Source: Bolinopsis microptera
Taxonomy: Eukaryota; Ctenophora; Tentaculata; Lobata; Bolinopsidae
Assembly: GCF_026151205.1 (NCBI RefSeq)
Contig: NC_087076.1
Location: 5,384,902 to 5,448,901 of the forward strand
Direction of reading: 5' to 3'
DNA: 64,000 bases
The notes beneath the pieces were generated by a model that was not told the DNA's origin, searched no databases, and saw only the letters and a list, made by a program, of their open reading frames with translations. Positions 9,247 through 18,355 of this stretch are shown piece by piece. Positions within the stretch are counted from its first letter, which is position 1. Each line of letters begins with the position of its first letter. The position numbers and the translations under genes were made by a program.

Positions 9247-9664
9247 TGTGATATTAATTAATGTTATATCAATGTTAAATTATTCAGGTAGATTAATGAC
9301 TATTGGAATCTTCTGTTTTACTTGGTATCCCTCACAGAGCACCAGCTCCTTAAAGTCCTTCTTCAAAACGCCAGCAAGCCCTAACCGACTTGAACACCTT
9401 GGTTGGAGCCTGTAGCTACATTACAGTTCTCTCATTTCTTGTAGACTTTGAGCAAGGAGTTTACTTGGCACTGGTAAATGTGTTCCCGGGTGTAGAAGTC
9501 GAAGGGTGTTTCCCTCGACTACCATGTTAAATTTTTAATGAATAAACGTAAAAGATTACATCATAATTTTCAATTTTCATTTTCACGTATATTAAATAGA
9601 ATTATATTTCTATGTATCATATGATTTTTTAAACATTGGCCGGTGTACCGACTTCAAGCTCTGA
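9247..9664. other. 3' flank of gene Y copy 1
   Basis: Near-identical to 32998-33380. Contains an AATAAA (about 9540) that could serve as poly(A) signal. A long frame overlapping it (9089-9415) is rejected because it crosses the intron and ignores the splice structure. No other gene. Confidence 0.45.
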
Positions 9665-10039
9665 GTGAAGAAGCTAGCTGCGCTTGTCTTTCTTCTTCTT
9701 GCGGATGTTATTGACGCCTTTGAAGTCCTCACCGATACCTTTGAAGATAGCGAGCTTCTACTCCTCGGCTTGGCTACTTCGAGGCTAATACCTAGTATTA
9801 GACCAGTTACAAACATTTCCCCGCCCAACAACGCATTATTCAAACCAGCTGTAACCACACATCTTGCTCCATGTCCAGTCCCTGATATTAGAGTTCCCTC
9901 GGCCTCTCCCAGTTTTCAACTGGAAACAAATAATATTGCTATGGAAACATCGGACACAAATTCCAGTGCGACGGCTGAGCCCCAAAATCCCAGTATAAAC
10001 CTAATGGATTTAATAAAAATCGTCAAAAGTCTCCTATAA
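9665..10039 (+). CDS. Unknown 124-aa frame, doubtful
   Basis: Opens with MKKLAALVFLLLADVIDAF, which looks like a signal peptide, followed by an acidic/Pro/Ser/Thr-rich tail. On the other strand the same bases encode a serine/arginine-rich frame, so the apparent signal peptide may be accidental. Homologous DNA at 33440-33640 has deletions and does not keep this frame. The last third (about 9900-10039) may be part of the LINE that follows. Low confidence. Confidence 0.2.
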   Translation: MKKLAALVFLLLADVIDAFEVLTDTFEDSELLLLGLATSRLIPSIRPVTNISPPNNALFKPAVTTHLAPCPVPDIRVPSASPSFQLETNNIAMETSDTNSSATAEPQNPSINLMDLIKIVKSLL

Positions 10040-10056
10040 TAGCAGCCGACTCAAAG

Positions 10057-10815
10057 AATAAGGTATATGACATGGCTAACAAAATACTGCAGGCTGTTAA
10101 TAAGTACATGACAGTAAACCTACTACACATTAATGTAAAAGTACTGTTACATGTACTTCTCTCCAAATAAACGTAACAATAATGAATTAGACGCCGATAT
10201 AGATAGCTATTACCTATCCATGAATAACAAGGTAATCAAGCGTGTTAGTCGAACTAAATTCCTTGGAGTAATTATTGATGACAAATTAAGTTGGAAACCA
10301 CACATAATATCTCTTAACAAAAAACTAAGCAGTGCTTGTGGACGTATCTACCGTATTAAGAAATGCTTACCAGAATCAATATATAAACAAATTTACCATT
10401 CTCTCTTTGAATCACATCTCGGTTTTGCTATTTCTGTCTGGGGAGATATTCCTAACATCCAGTTAAAACCACTATTTATTACCCAAGAAGCTAGTTATAA
10501 TCACTTATATCTGCTGTGATATCAAATTCAAGGTGACCCCAAGACAGGGGGATGTAGCTGTCATACCCTCATTGTCAAAGTCAAGTTCCTTACGCAACCA
10601 GTCACTGTACGACAGGTCTTTTGCAGTTCAAGGACCGAAGCTGTGGAACAAAGTGCCTCACACAGTAAAGGCTGATTCATCCTTTGACATGTTTAAGTGT
10701 AGTTTGTCGAACTTTCTTGCTTTGATACCGGACAACCCTCCGGTCGCCGGCTACAGCTGCAGTTGGTCAAACTCACTGGTCGACTACTCGCCATCCAGGT
10801 GGTCAGATATCTGAT
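10057..10815 (+). pseudogene. CR1-like LINE, 3' part of reverse transcriptase ORF
   Basis: Three frames read consecutively: MANKILQAVNKYMTVNLLHINVK, then a shift to CYMYFSPNKR...RTKFLGVIIDDKLSWKPHI...SIYKQIYHSLFESHL, then RSFAVQGPKLWNKVPH and PDNPPVAGY...NSLVDY. These are the RT thumb (FLGVxID...LSW) and the conserved tail of CR1/L2-type LINEs. The fingers and palm with the catalytic YADD are absent, so it is 5' truncated, and two shifts plus a stop kill it. A shorter copy of its middle sits at 22155-22320. Confidence 0.85.
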
Positions 10816-10908
10816 GACCCTTCCGACTCCACGGATGAACTCAACGAAGTAACGAAGTAAGTAATATCACTATCAATTATTTAGTGAGCTAATACTCAAC
10901 ATTCACAG

Positions 10909-11354
10909 GAGAAGGTGTCCTTTGAACCTAACCCAAAGCGACAATGTGTCAAGAGTAAAGTGGATGATATAGACTGTGGTATCTGTGGGAAATCGTATGA
11001 CCTTAAAAGTGAGTAAAGCTTAAGCTACCTACCATACATAGGATAACTTTGAACTAATTTCACTTTGAAATGATGATGTACAAAGAGACACATCTGAATA
11101 AATAATTTAGTACTATCTGACTGACTTTTACAATTTCAGGTGCGGAGAATGGCAGAGCAAATATCAGAGATGCCGCTACTACATTAGAAGACTCCATCGT
11201 CTTAGAAAGATGTACTACGGACTCATTCAAGTATAATAACTCAAAAAGGTACTGGTGCTATTCAAACTATATGAGACGAGCTGCTGCGCATCAAGACAGA
11301 GGTGAAGTTGTTGGAAACGATGATGATGAGGAAAGAGCTAGAACACGTAGGTAG
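10909..11354 (+). CDS. Z-family CxxC protein, copy 1, two exons intact
   Basis: Exon 1 10909-11008 (acceptor TTCACAG, donor AAAA/GTGAGT) encodes EKVSFEPNPKRQCVKSK...CGICGKSYDLK. Exon 2 11140-11354 (acceptor TTTCAG) completes an AGT codon and encodes NGRANIRDAATTLEDS...RCTTDSFKYNNSKRYWCYSNYMRRAAAH, an acidic tail and TAG. Total at least 104 residues; the first exon is not found. Zinc-ligand candidates: CxxC in exon 1, the Cys of RCTTD and of RYWCYS in exon 2. A basic PKRQCVKSK stretch could be nuclear targeting. Copy 2 at 23808 has a 1-bp deletion. Family not recognised. Confidence 0.6.
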
Positions 11355-11532
11355 TAGTTATGGAAAATGCACATTCTTAGATTAATTTAGTAATTATTTT
11401 AAGGCCTAATAGTAATAAAGTTTCACTTTCACAAATTGCGAGTTTTAAAATTTAAATTTCTGTATTGTCATTAATCATTGCAGGCTTAAGTAATGAATTA
11501 ATTAATACATTGGAAAAATAGATTTCAATAAG

Positions 11533-11760
11533 ATGGCAAAACATAAGTTATTCTGTAACTTGGATTTGGTAGAGCCTGAAGATGAGAATCCCGTTCAAGA
11601 TGATTTGTCGGTGAGGCATGCACTTGCCGAGAGATACACTGTCAATTTTAATGGCCTTCGAGATATGACGGATCACAGCTTTATGAGTCGCGTCAAAACG
11701 CAGATGCAGCAACGAGGGGCAGAGACTGAGTCTACTGTACTTGTACCTGAAAGTGAATAG
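11533..11760 (+). CDS. M-family small protein, intact (75 aa)
   Basis: ATG to TAG frame of 75 codons, MAKHKLFCNLDLVEPEDENP..., middle VRHALAERYTVNFNGLRDMTDHSF, end TVLVPESE. Acidic and hydrophilic, no signal peptide. Only 25 bp separate its stop from the MSYRC start, so both could lie on one transcript. The pseudogene at 4691 shares the arrangement. Upstream 11356-11530 is the conserved 5' segment also found before K copies. Function unknown. Confidence 0.5.
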   Translation: MAKHKLFCNLDLVEPEDENPVQDDLSVRHALAERYTVNFNGLRDMTDHSFMSRVKTQMQQRGAETESTVLVPESE

Positions 11761-11785
11761 GAAGTTGTACTATTCCTCATGCAAC

Positions 11786-11874
11786 ATGAGTTATAGGTGT
11801 AATGGATGTGGCACCCGCGACATCCAGGACGAGGAAGGAGAGCTCTTACAGGAGATGATGTGTACAAGAGGGAG
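11786..11874 (+). pseudogene. MSYRC mini-protein interrupted by MITE
   Basis: Starts MSYRCNGCGTRDIQDEEGELL with the CxxC pair. The G-ended MITE at 11875-12677 is inserted after codon 29; the gene sequence resumes at 12678 with GAGGCTCATGCAGATG. Removing the insert restores reading to a TGA five codons later, so this copy may have been short already. The site duplication AGAGGGAG is visible on both sides. Confidence 0.65.
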
Positions 11875-12677
11875 GGGGGGGGGATGCAACGTCAATTAAT
11901 GTCAATTAATGTCAATTAATGTCAATTAATGTCAATTAATGTCAATTAATGTCAATTAATGTCAATTAATGTCAATTAATGTCAATGTCAGTTTTGCAAA
12001 ATTTTGGAATACTGACATTAATTGACACGATATTTTTCGACCAGAGATTATGTAGTTCTACCATATTTTTAGCACTTTAGAACGTTTATATCATCAATTT
12101 ATTCACTACTATCACATATGGAAATGTGAAATGTGAAAAAAATTCAGATCATTAAACAATAAAACTAAAATAATACGGTTTTCCGAAATTTAATTTTCTT
12201 AAATGGGCGTGGCCATCCAAGGGCGTGGTTCTCAACATCATCAGAACTTAAAACCCACATTAAACGAAATGCCTTCATGACATTTATATTTGAATAACGA
12301 ATCTTAAACAGCTAGCATTACTCCTTCATACTAAAAAAGCCGATTCTAGATATTTTACCTGTATAAGAAACCAATAAAATATGGGCGTGGCCGGTGGGGA
12401 CCGAAGATGGAAGAGTTTGAAGCTGAAATTTTTTTTGTGGTCTTTGAACCTAAGGATCAACAGATAAGAACATACTCATAATTATTCAAGGACATTTTGT
12501 TTTTTTGAACCGGTCTAACTTACATAGACGTGAATAGACGAATTAGTGTCAATTAATGTCAATTAATGTCAATTAATGTCAATTAATGTCAATTAATGTC
12601 AATTAATGTCAATTAATGTCAATGTCAGTTTGGGGTTTTTATGGAATACTGACATTAATTGACGTTGCATCCCCCCC
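11875..12677. mobile_element. MITE-1, 0.8 kb, terminal inverted repeats with 10-bp arrays
   Basis: Terminal inverted repeats of about 28 bp: G-run then ATGCAACGTCAATTAATGTCA, the right end reading CGTTGCATCCCCCCC. Just inside each end is a tandem array of GTCAATTAAT (nine units at left from 11891, seven at right from 12548) finished by a hairpin AATGTCAGT...ACTGACATT (11984-12019; 12621-12656). Flanked by AGAGGGAG (11867-11874 and 12678-12685), an 8- or 9-bp target duplication. The middle is non-coding and carries GGGCGTGGCC words. No transposase, so it is non-autonomous; superfamily unassigned. Confidence 0.9.
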
Positions 12678-13169
12678 AGAGGGAGGCTCATGCAGATGTG
12701 AGAGGAGTGGAGGGAGGGCAAGGAAAAAGTTGATGAAGTTACAGGAGTAGACGGATCTGGTAGAAAATATAGGAGAAGTGGAGCAACTTGTTTCAAAAGG
12801 AGGTTAGTGTTTGCTATTATTATCGAAACAACCTGTTGTATGTAGAGCTTTGTTTATTGAAATTTACTTATGATGTTTAATATAATATAATAACCTCACC
12901 AAATAGAATAATATGTTGTTGGTATTCATTGCACAATAAATACCGATCAAATTTTTCTTGGTTAATAAACATTGAACTGACTATTACACTATTACGTTAT
13001 GGAAAATGCGCATTCTTAGATTAATTTAGTAATTATTTTAAGGCCTAATAGTAATAAAGTTTTACTTTCACAAATTGCGAGTTTTAAAAATTTAAATTTA
13101 TCTATTGTCATTAATCATTGCAGGCCTAAGTAATGACATAAATAATACATAACAATAACCATAAATGAT

Positions 13170-14093
13170 ATGATGTTTCAATCAGAAATGATAGTGTCCT
13201 ACAAGGGATTTCACTATGAGATATGTAATAAAAAATGGGCAGATTTGCCGGCCCTATTAGGTTTCCGGGGCAACATCTCCGAGTACGTTATCACCCAAGA
13301 ATTTTGGGATCGGAGAAATTCACGGTTCATCCAAGTAGAGGCTGTGAACGAGCAAACGTTTCAAGCCTTGAAATGTTTGCCTGCCAAGGACCTTAATGTA
13401 GGGAAACCAGGAGAAGTAAGAATCAAGTTTAAAAGGACAGAAAGAAATACAAGTACGAGAAATAATATATATCATTTTGTATCATTACATGTTGTTGAGT
13501 TGATTTAGCCATGACATTTATCAGCACTTTCAGGACCAGAAAAACCAGCAAAAGACGTTCAAGGTATGAACTATGAATATATTTTTATAATGTACCAATA
13601 CTTATGAAAAAAATTAATACTATGCCCAAATAGGACTTTCGATTCTCGCGATCTCTACCAAGCTACTAATTGTTTTACATAATGATAAGATCTGGCTTCG
13701 TACTTTATTACATGTTTTAACCCTACCTTAGTCAGTTGACAGCATATGTTCTGTTTGATTTGACCAAACTAATGCCTTCATTGCTTTATAGCACCTCCAT
13801 ATATGATATTGACATCATTAAGTTACTTAAACATTAAAACAATATGTTTTAATGTTTAAGTAACTTAAACGAATTTTATTTTGTTGCATCACAAAGTGCT
13901 GATTCTACAGTATAATAAAGTATTATTTCAAAAAAATGTTATATTCATACTGTTCTATGTTAAAAAACATTATATAGCCTCCGAAGCTGAAGATAAGAAC
14001 CAGGACCTTGATCAGGACACATTTGCTTTTGAGCCTCATGGACATCATCGAAATAAGCGAAATATGTCTACACTGAAGAAAATCCAACTTTAA
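13170..14093 (+). CDS. Gene K, three exons, intact (142 aa)
   Basis: Exon 1 13170-13452 (from MMFQSEM), exon 2 13534-13563 (30 nt), exon 3 13978-14093 ending KKIQL TAA. All junctions are GT-AG and in phase: A|GA and G|CC codons are rebuilt. Exon 1 encodes VSYKGFHYEICNKKWADLP, LGFRGNISEYVITQEFWDRR and a lysine-rich KIKF-like end; exon 2 PEKPAKDVQ; exon 3 an acidic stretch then HGHHRNKRN. Exon 1 is conserved in five copies, the micro-exon in two. Intron 2 holds a perfect 24-bp palindrome and has a weak acceptor. No signal peptide. Product unknown. Confidence 0.6.
13818..13868. repeat. Perfect 24-bp palindrome in K intron 2
   Basis: TTAAGTTACTTAAACATTAA... on the left (13818-13841), a 3-base loop ATA, then its exact complement to 13868. 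No tandem copy elsewhere in the window. Confidence 0.85.
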
Positions 14094-14157
14094 TATTGTT
14101 GATCGAAAAGTTGATGATCGAAAAGTTTATAGTAAGTTATCATTTTAGTTTAGTGAT

Positions 14158-14616
14158 ATGGTAGAAACGGTCAAGAAAAGGAAAAGATCACAAAGGGATC
14201 TAGACATTGACCTGCATACGGTAATAATAAGCTGTGCTTGAAATTCTCTATGCATGAGCCATGATTTATTATATGAGCTTAGTATATCATTCACATTATA
14301 GTAGACATTTAGGGAAATAAGTTATATTGTACGTATAAGTTTTCCAGCCTAAATGTTGCATTAAATATCATTTTTCATAGAGTTCATCCGTTGTCATCAA
14401 GATCTATTTCGATATAATAAACTGTAATTAATTTGACAAATTTTGCAGTTTGCTGTCGGAGAAAAGGTGTTGGCTGCAAGGGGAAGGCAATATTTGCCAG
14501 CTCGGATAGCCGAAGTACTAAAATCCGGGTATTATCGTGTGATATTTACTGAAGACGGCAAACAAACATGGACCCATTTAAGCTGTAGTCAACTAAAAAA
14601 AGTTGCCGAATCATAA
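14158..14616 (+). CDS. Gene T, Tudor-like protein, two exons (76 aa)
   Basis: Exon 1 14158-14220 encodes MVETVKKRKRSQRDLDIDLHT and ends at GTAATA; exon 2 14449-14616 follows TTTTGCAG. Exon 2 reads FAVGEKVLAARGRQYLPARI, AEVLKSGYYRVIFTEDGKQT. VGExVLA, the LPARI strand, YYRVxF and DGK are the spacing of a Tudor/SH3-like barrel. Exon 1 has a KKRKRS nuclear-type signal. The sequence is 65 bp past the stop of gene K. A paralogue is at 33845. Tudor domains read methylated lysine or arginine, but the aromatic cage cannot be assigned here. A retroelement origin of the fold cannot be excluded. Confidence 0.6.
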
Positions 14617-14674
14617 GTTGAAGTATAATCTTAGTGGGCGCAGTGTCAATAATGTCTTAACAGATTTTTTTCAG

Positions 14675-14788
14675 ATCGCGTTCTTCGAGGATCTTGTCGA
14701 TCGGTGGGAGAGTCCGAAGCCGAGAAGCTCCCAGGACACACAGATTGCTCAAGATAGAGCCTCTGTCCTGAGAACATACCAGCGATGG
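14675..14788 (+). CDS. Short exon, 38 codons (copy at 34866-34979)
   Basis: Acceptor TTTTTTTCAG at 14665-14674, frame IAFFEDLVDRWESPKPRSSQ...RASVLRTYQRW, donor GTATAA. The copy at 34866 is nearly identical but ends CGA TGA. Could be an alternative last exon of gene T. Charged and helical; not recognised. Confidence 0.45.
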
Positions 14789-15007
14789 GTATAATATGAC
14801 TATGAAGTTGAGCTACTAAAGTAATAATTGTAATAATGCATATAATTTAATTTATTAAAATATATTATGTTTTGTTGAATCGCTTATTGGAGCAGATTCA
14901 CAGTAAAAAAGTTAACAAGGTGTTCACTGTTCACGGCAACCTTAAAAATAGAAAATAATGAATAGTACTAAAACTGCTTAAACGAGTATACAACATATCC
15001 CTTTTCC

Positions 15008-15154
15008 GTTGCATTACACGTCGCAGATGAGATAAAAAGGATCAATGGGAAAGGTGATAGGACGGTTATAGACGTCAACAAAAAGTATCAAAACTCGTCC
15101 ACTGATATGAGAAAGAAAGAGTGTACAAGAAAAAACACACGGTATCTAACTTAA
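15008..15154 (+). CDS. N-family protein, copy 2 (fragment)
   Basis: Open frame VALHVADEIKRINGKGDRTV then DVNKKYQNSS, a basic TRKNTRYLT end and TAA. No ATG in frame before it, so an upstream exon or start is missing. Differs from copy 3 at 35203 in four residues. Confidence 0.4.
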   Translation, partial: VALHVADEIKRINGKGDRTVIDVNKKYQNSSTDMRKKECTRKNTRYLT

Positions 15155-15159
15155 CAACA

Positions 15160-15330
15160 TCAGCAGAAGTGCACATAGGCTGCAGAGTGCAGATTAAAAT
15201 TGTTCGGAGAATACCCTCACATTCTATACCAGACATTCTATACCAGACAGCCACAGCCACTTTACTGGTTCTTAAATTATACTTAAACAAGCATTATGAG
15301 GACTATTATGTATTAAAATATATATACTAA
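15160..15330 (+). pseudogene. Q-family copy 2, with 15-bp internal duplication
   Basis: Reads AEVHIGCRVQIKIVRR, then a duplicated CATTCTATACCAGA word changes the frame, after which ILYQTATATLLVLKLYLNK and a tyrosine-rich end match Q1. The ATG of Q1 is GTG here. Probably a decayed copy. Confidence 0.45.
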
Positions 15331-15461
15331 ATGCATTATCACTATCAGTGAGAGCTGTGTTTTGATTCAATATAAAGTAAAAGGGTTCAATATAGAGGGT
15401 AGAATCGTTATTCTATTAGAATCGTTATTCTATTAGAATCATTATTTTATTAGAATCCCCC

Positions 15462-16360
15462 ATGAAAAGAAATCGTGAATACAGTAGGAAATTCAAACTT
15501 AAGGCTGAAAAATCATTCCCTGGTTCAGAATTTCACCTCGATAGCAAAGGGTGCTATGTTACGGGTAACTCAGAAGACCACTGTAGCTCATTATTTGGCA
15601 ATAGGTTGAACACTGACGGCATAGCTCCTCATGACAATGTTAAAGCACTACTTCAAAGCCCTAGTTATGACAATGTGATTTTCACAAAATTATCTTGGTT
15701 CAACAGTCTGATGTATATATAATGCTTTACTTTACACCATTGGTATCGCCTATTCTTGATGGCATTCATGCGCTGAAACACACCTATCAGAGATCAGTCA
15801 TGTAACTAAATGACCAGTATGATCTTAAAGATCACGTCGACATATGTAGACGTCTATTAAAAATCGCTATTCTATTAGAATCGTTATTTTATTAGAATCG
15901 TTATTCTATTAGAACCGTTATTCTATTACAACCGTTATTTTATTAGAATCGTTATTCTATTAGAATCGTTATTCTATTAGAATCGTTATTCTATTAGAAC
16001 CGTTATTCTATTAGAACCGTTATTTTATTAGAACCGTTATTCTATTAGAACCGTTATTTTATTAGAATCGTTATTTTATTAGAATCGTTATTCTATTAGA
16101 ACCGTTATTCTATTAGAACCGTTATTTTATTAGAATCGTTATTCTATTAGAATCGTTATTCTATCAAAGAAATCAAAAGATATTACCATTTTCAGGTTGT
16201 AATCAGAAAATCTGTTGGAAATGTTGATGCAAACTCTTCTTTGCTCTTTACAGTAGAATTACTAAATAAGGGACCTCTGCAGATAAAGAGGATGAAGAAA
16301 ACCGTAAACCGCACCATGCCATGTGATCCATACCACTCTAACCATGTCTACGTCGAATGA
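15462..16360 (+). CDS. Gene S copy 2, two exons around a satellite
   Basis: Exon 1 starts MKRNREYSRKFKLKAEKSFP, continues GSEFHLDSKGCYVTGNSEDH and NTDGIAPHDNVKALLQSPSY to SLMYI, where two extra bases (TATA) cause a stop at 15720; beyond it the frame seen in S1 resumes. Exon 2 16196-16360, acceptor TTTTCAG, encodes VVIRKSVGNVDANSSLLFTV ... HSNHVYVE TGA. The region between is a 17-bp satellite. Ancestral protein roughly 190 residues. Basic N-terminus, no signal peptide. Likely inactive or shortened in this copy. Family unknown. Confidence 0.45.
15855..16172 (+). repeat. 17-bp satellite, about 18 units, between S2 exons
   Basis: Units of TTATTCTATTAGAATCG with AACCG and TTTTATT variants. The unit contains ATTCTAT/ATTAGAAT inverted symmetry. 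Size differs among copies: about 18 units here, six in S1, one in S3. Confidence 0.95.
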
Positions 16361-16419
16361 ACATTTCTCTAGCGACATAGACCATATTTTTAAGAAGTTT
16401 AATCATTACACTCAGGTCG

Positions 16420-16975
16420 TCAAGTCTAACTCTAAAGACCTGCTGAAGGCGGTTATCCGTTGCCTACAGTGATGACACTAGAACTAGAGTAGTATAAGAA
16501 GAGACTCCGGAGAGCAGAAAGAACAATTAAGGATCTCCAAGTAGAAATAGAATAATATGCCGAGCTGCAGGCAACAAATAACTGGGAGATAACGACGAGT
16601 AACATTCATGCAGTGCTGCTACTGATAGCAGAATGTCCAAAACTGAAGAAATTGGACGTCACCTTCACAGGTGATGAAAGGGAGCAGACACTAAACAGTT
16701 TTATCAGCCTGCCCTCAAACCTGACAGAACTGCGTTGCAGAGGTGCTATACCCGAATGGTGGTTAGCTTCCGTATGCAAACGACTTCCTAAACTGGCAGC
16801 TGTGGAGATTATTGACAACCACACGATAACAGGAGAGTTCCTGATAGGGGCTCCCCTGACGTCCCTACAGCTGACGAATTGTACGGGGATAAAGAGAACG
16901 ACCATTCGGAAAGTTCTGCAGGGGTGTGGGTCATCTTTGCAATGGATGACTTTTAACGGCGGGTGGGCTTTTTAA
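16420..16975 (+). pseudogene. Coiled-coil plus leucine-rich-repeat gene
   Basis: The 5' part reads SKDLLKAVI, then KKRLRRAERTIKDLQVEIE, homologous to the intact coil at 27292-27441, but has TGA, TAG and TAA stops (about 16470-16555). After the TAA the frame is open through AELQATNNWE and into LRR-like repeats (CPKLKKLDVTF, LPSNLTELRC, RLPKLAAVEI, APLTSLQLTNC), ending GGWAF TAA. The LRR part alone is 120 codons from ATG 16613 and could be expressed. LRRs mediate protein binding; F-box-type LRRs share the CxxLxxLxL pattern. Confidence 0.6.
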
Positions 16976-17348
16976 GATATTTATATTGTTGTAAATTAGT
17001 ATATTGCATGTGTTATTTATTATTATTATATTGCATGTTAAATTTTATCATTGCAAAGTGTTCTTTAGTTTTTTGAGAACGGGTTTACCTGAAAATCCAA
17101 TCATTACATATCTTATCATATCAAATATAGTTAAATAACGTTACATTAATTTGACGAGTTTATTTGTTTTTGCAGAACACTGTATGATCATGTGTCATCA
17201 CAGTATTACAACTCAGTGAGAGTTAGATCTAGAGCTACAGAACGTTAGTATATCAAATACAGTGCAACTTTGCAGAATCTACTTAAGTATGTTAATTCGA
17301 TGTGTCAACACAGGTTAACTCAAAGTACATGGTGTTTTATCTCTAAAA

Positions 17349-17548
17349 TCACGTGTCTCATTCACTACTCAACTTCAATGTAACAAATATAATCATCAAA
17401 ACGTAAACGATAGCATTAATTTGATCACGTACAGAGCTTCATCTACACTTGCAAATCACGTGACGTAAACAATACCATTAATAATTTGATAAGAAGAGTA
17501 TCAAACACCCTTACTAGTCACGTGACAGGCGTTATCCGTTCACGTGAC
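17349..17548. promoter_or_regulatory. Cluster of CACGTG E-boxes
   Basis: Four CACGTG hexamers in 200 bp (near 17351, 17456, 17518, 17541), three of them as TCACGTGAC, the palindromic site bound by USF/MITF/TFE-type bHLH-zip factors. A near match TCACGTAC is at about 17426. It lies about 600 bp before the intact MGRRS gene. Regulatory role is inference. Confidence 0.4.
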
Positions 17549-17564
17549 AGCTTTTATATTGGAT

Positions 17565-17855
17565 AGCTAGTATCACATTGTTCAATTACTAGTGTATGAA
17601 TAAATTAACTTTGCCAGCTAGTATCACATTATTCAATTACTAGTGTATGAATCAATCAACTTTGCCAGCTAGTATCACATTATTCAATTACTAGTGTATG
17701 AATCAATTAACTTTGCCAGCAAGTATCACATTATTCAATTACTAGTGTATGATCCAATTAACATTGCCTTAGTTTATTCAATTACTAGTGTATGATTCAA
17801 TTAACATTGCCTTAGTTTATTCAATTACGAGTGTATGATTCAATTAACATTGCCT
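17565..17855 (+). repeat. 51-bp tandem repeat
   Basis: Four units of 51 bp beginning AGCTAGTATCACATTATTCA and holding AATTACTAGTGTATGAAT, then shortened units of about 43 bp (GCCTTAGTTTATTCAATTAC). Same strand, slight divergence. No reading frame. Confidence 0.9.
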
Positions 17856-18139
17856 TAGTTATCCTATGTGTGCTCGCCTTTATACCAGTAACTATACCCT
17901 ACTTATCTTACCCGTCTCCTGGACCCAAAGAATATAAAAATACAGCACTTTCCGGAGAGGATTGAGGAGCATCCGGCTAATAGAACTCAACATAAGGTGG
18001 ACTTTCTACAGAGGAACAGCCTTTGGTAGCGTTACGCTATTACGCTACTGGTAACTATATCATGAGCTTAACAACGCTGGACATTTCCTTTTTTCTCAGT
18101 TTATAAAATATGCATAAAAATGTTCCTGTCTAGTCTAGG

Positions 18140-18355
18140 ATGGGGAGACGTTCGATAAGATCTTGGACCAGAAAATATGGTTTTGTTGAAGATTTCGACA
18201 AATTGATTGACCCAGAGATTTGTTCATCCGATGAGCTAGGTGATGAAACCATGTTTGGGGCAGGAAACATGCGGGGGGATGCCATAATAGCATTCAAAGA
18301 AGATCATAAATGCAATGATCTTTGCAAAGAACTGGGGCTTGTTTCTCTGAATTAG
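18140..18355 (+). CDS. MGRRS-family protein, intact (71 aa)
   Basis: ATG to TAG, MGRRSIRSWTRKYGFVEDFD, then KLIDPEICSSDELGDETMFG and KEDHKCNDLCKELGLVSLN. A basic N-terminus followed by an acidic body with three cysteines. Preceded by repeat V, which carries a TATAAAATATGC word about 45 bp before the start, and followed by a TTTAATAAATGG poly(A)-type signal near 18410. The copy at 6462 is frameshifted, the copy at 3880 replaced after 13 codons. Family unknown; it could be one exon of a larger gene. Confidence 0.5.
   Translation: MGRRSIRSWTRKYGFVEDFDKLIDPEICSSDELGDETMFGAGNMRGDAIIAFKEDHKCNDLCKELGLVSLN

Noticed and set aside
9089-9415. 108-codon frame over gene Y 3' exons (also 32840-33085)
   Set aside because: It crosses an intron-exon border. 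The other frame fits both splice phases and is hydrophilic.
9665-9858. Secreted protein from MKKLAALVFLLLAD start
   Set aside because: Opposite strand is equally open and Ser/Arg-rich, and the duplicated locus does not keep the frame; kept only as a doubtful entry.
11891-12620. 10-bp arrays as CRISPR-like repeats
   Set aside because: Units are head-to-tail without spacers and sit inside inverted transposon ends of a eukaryote.
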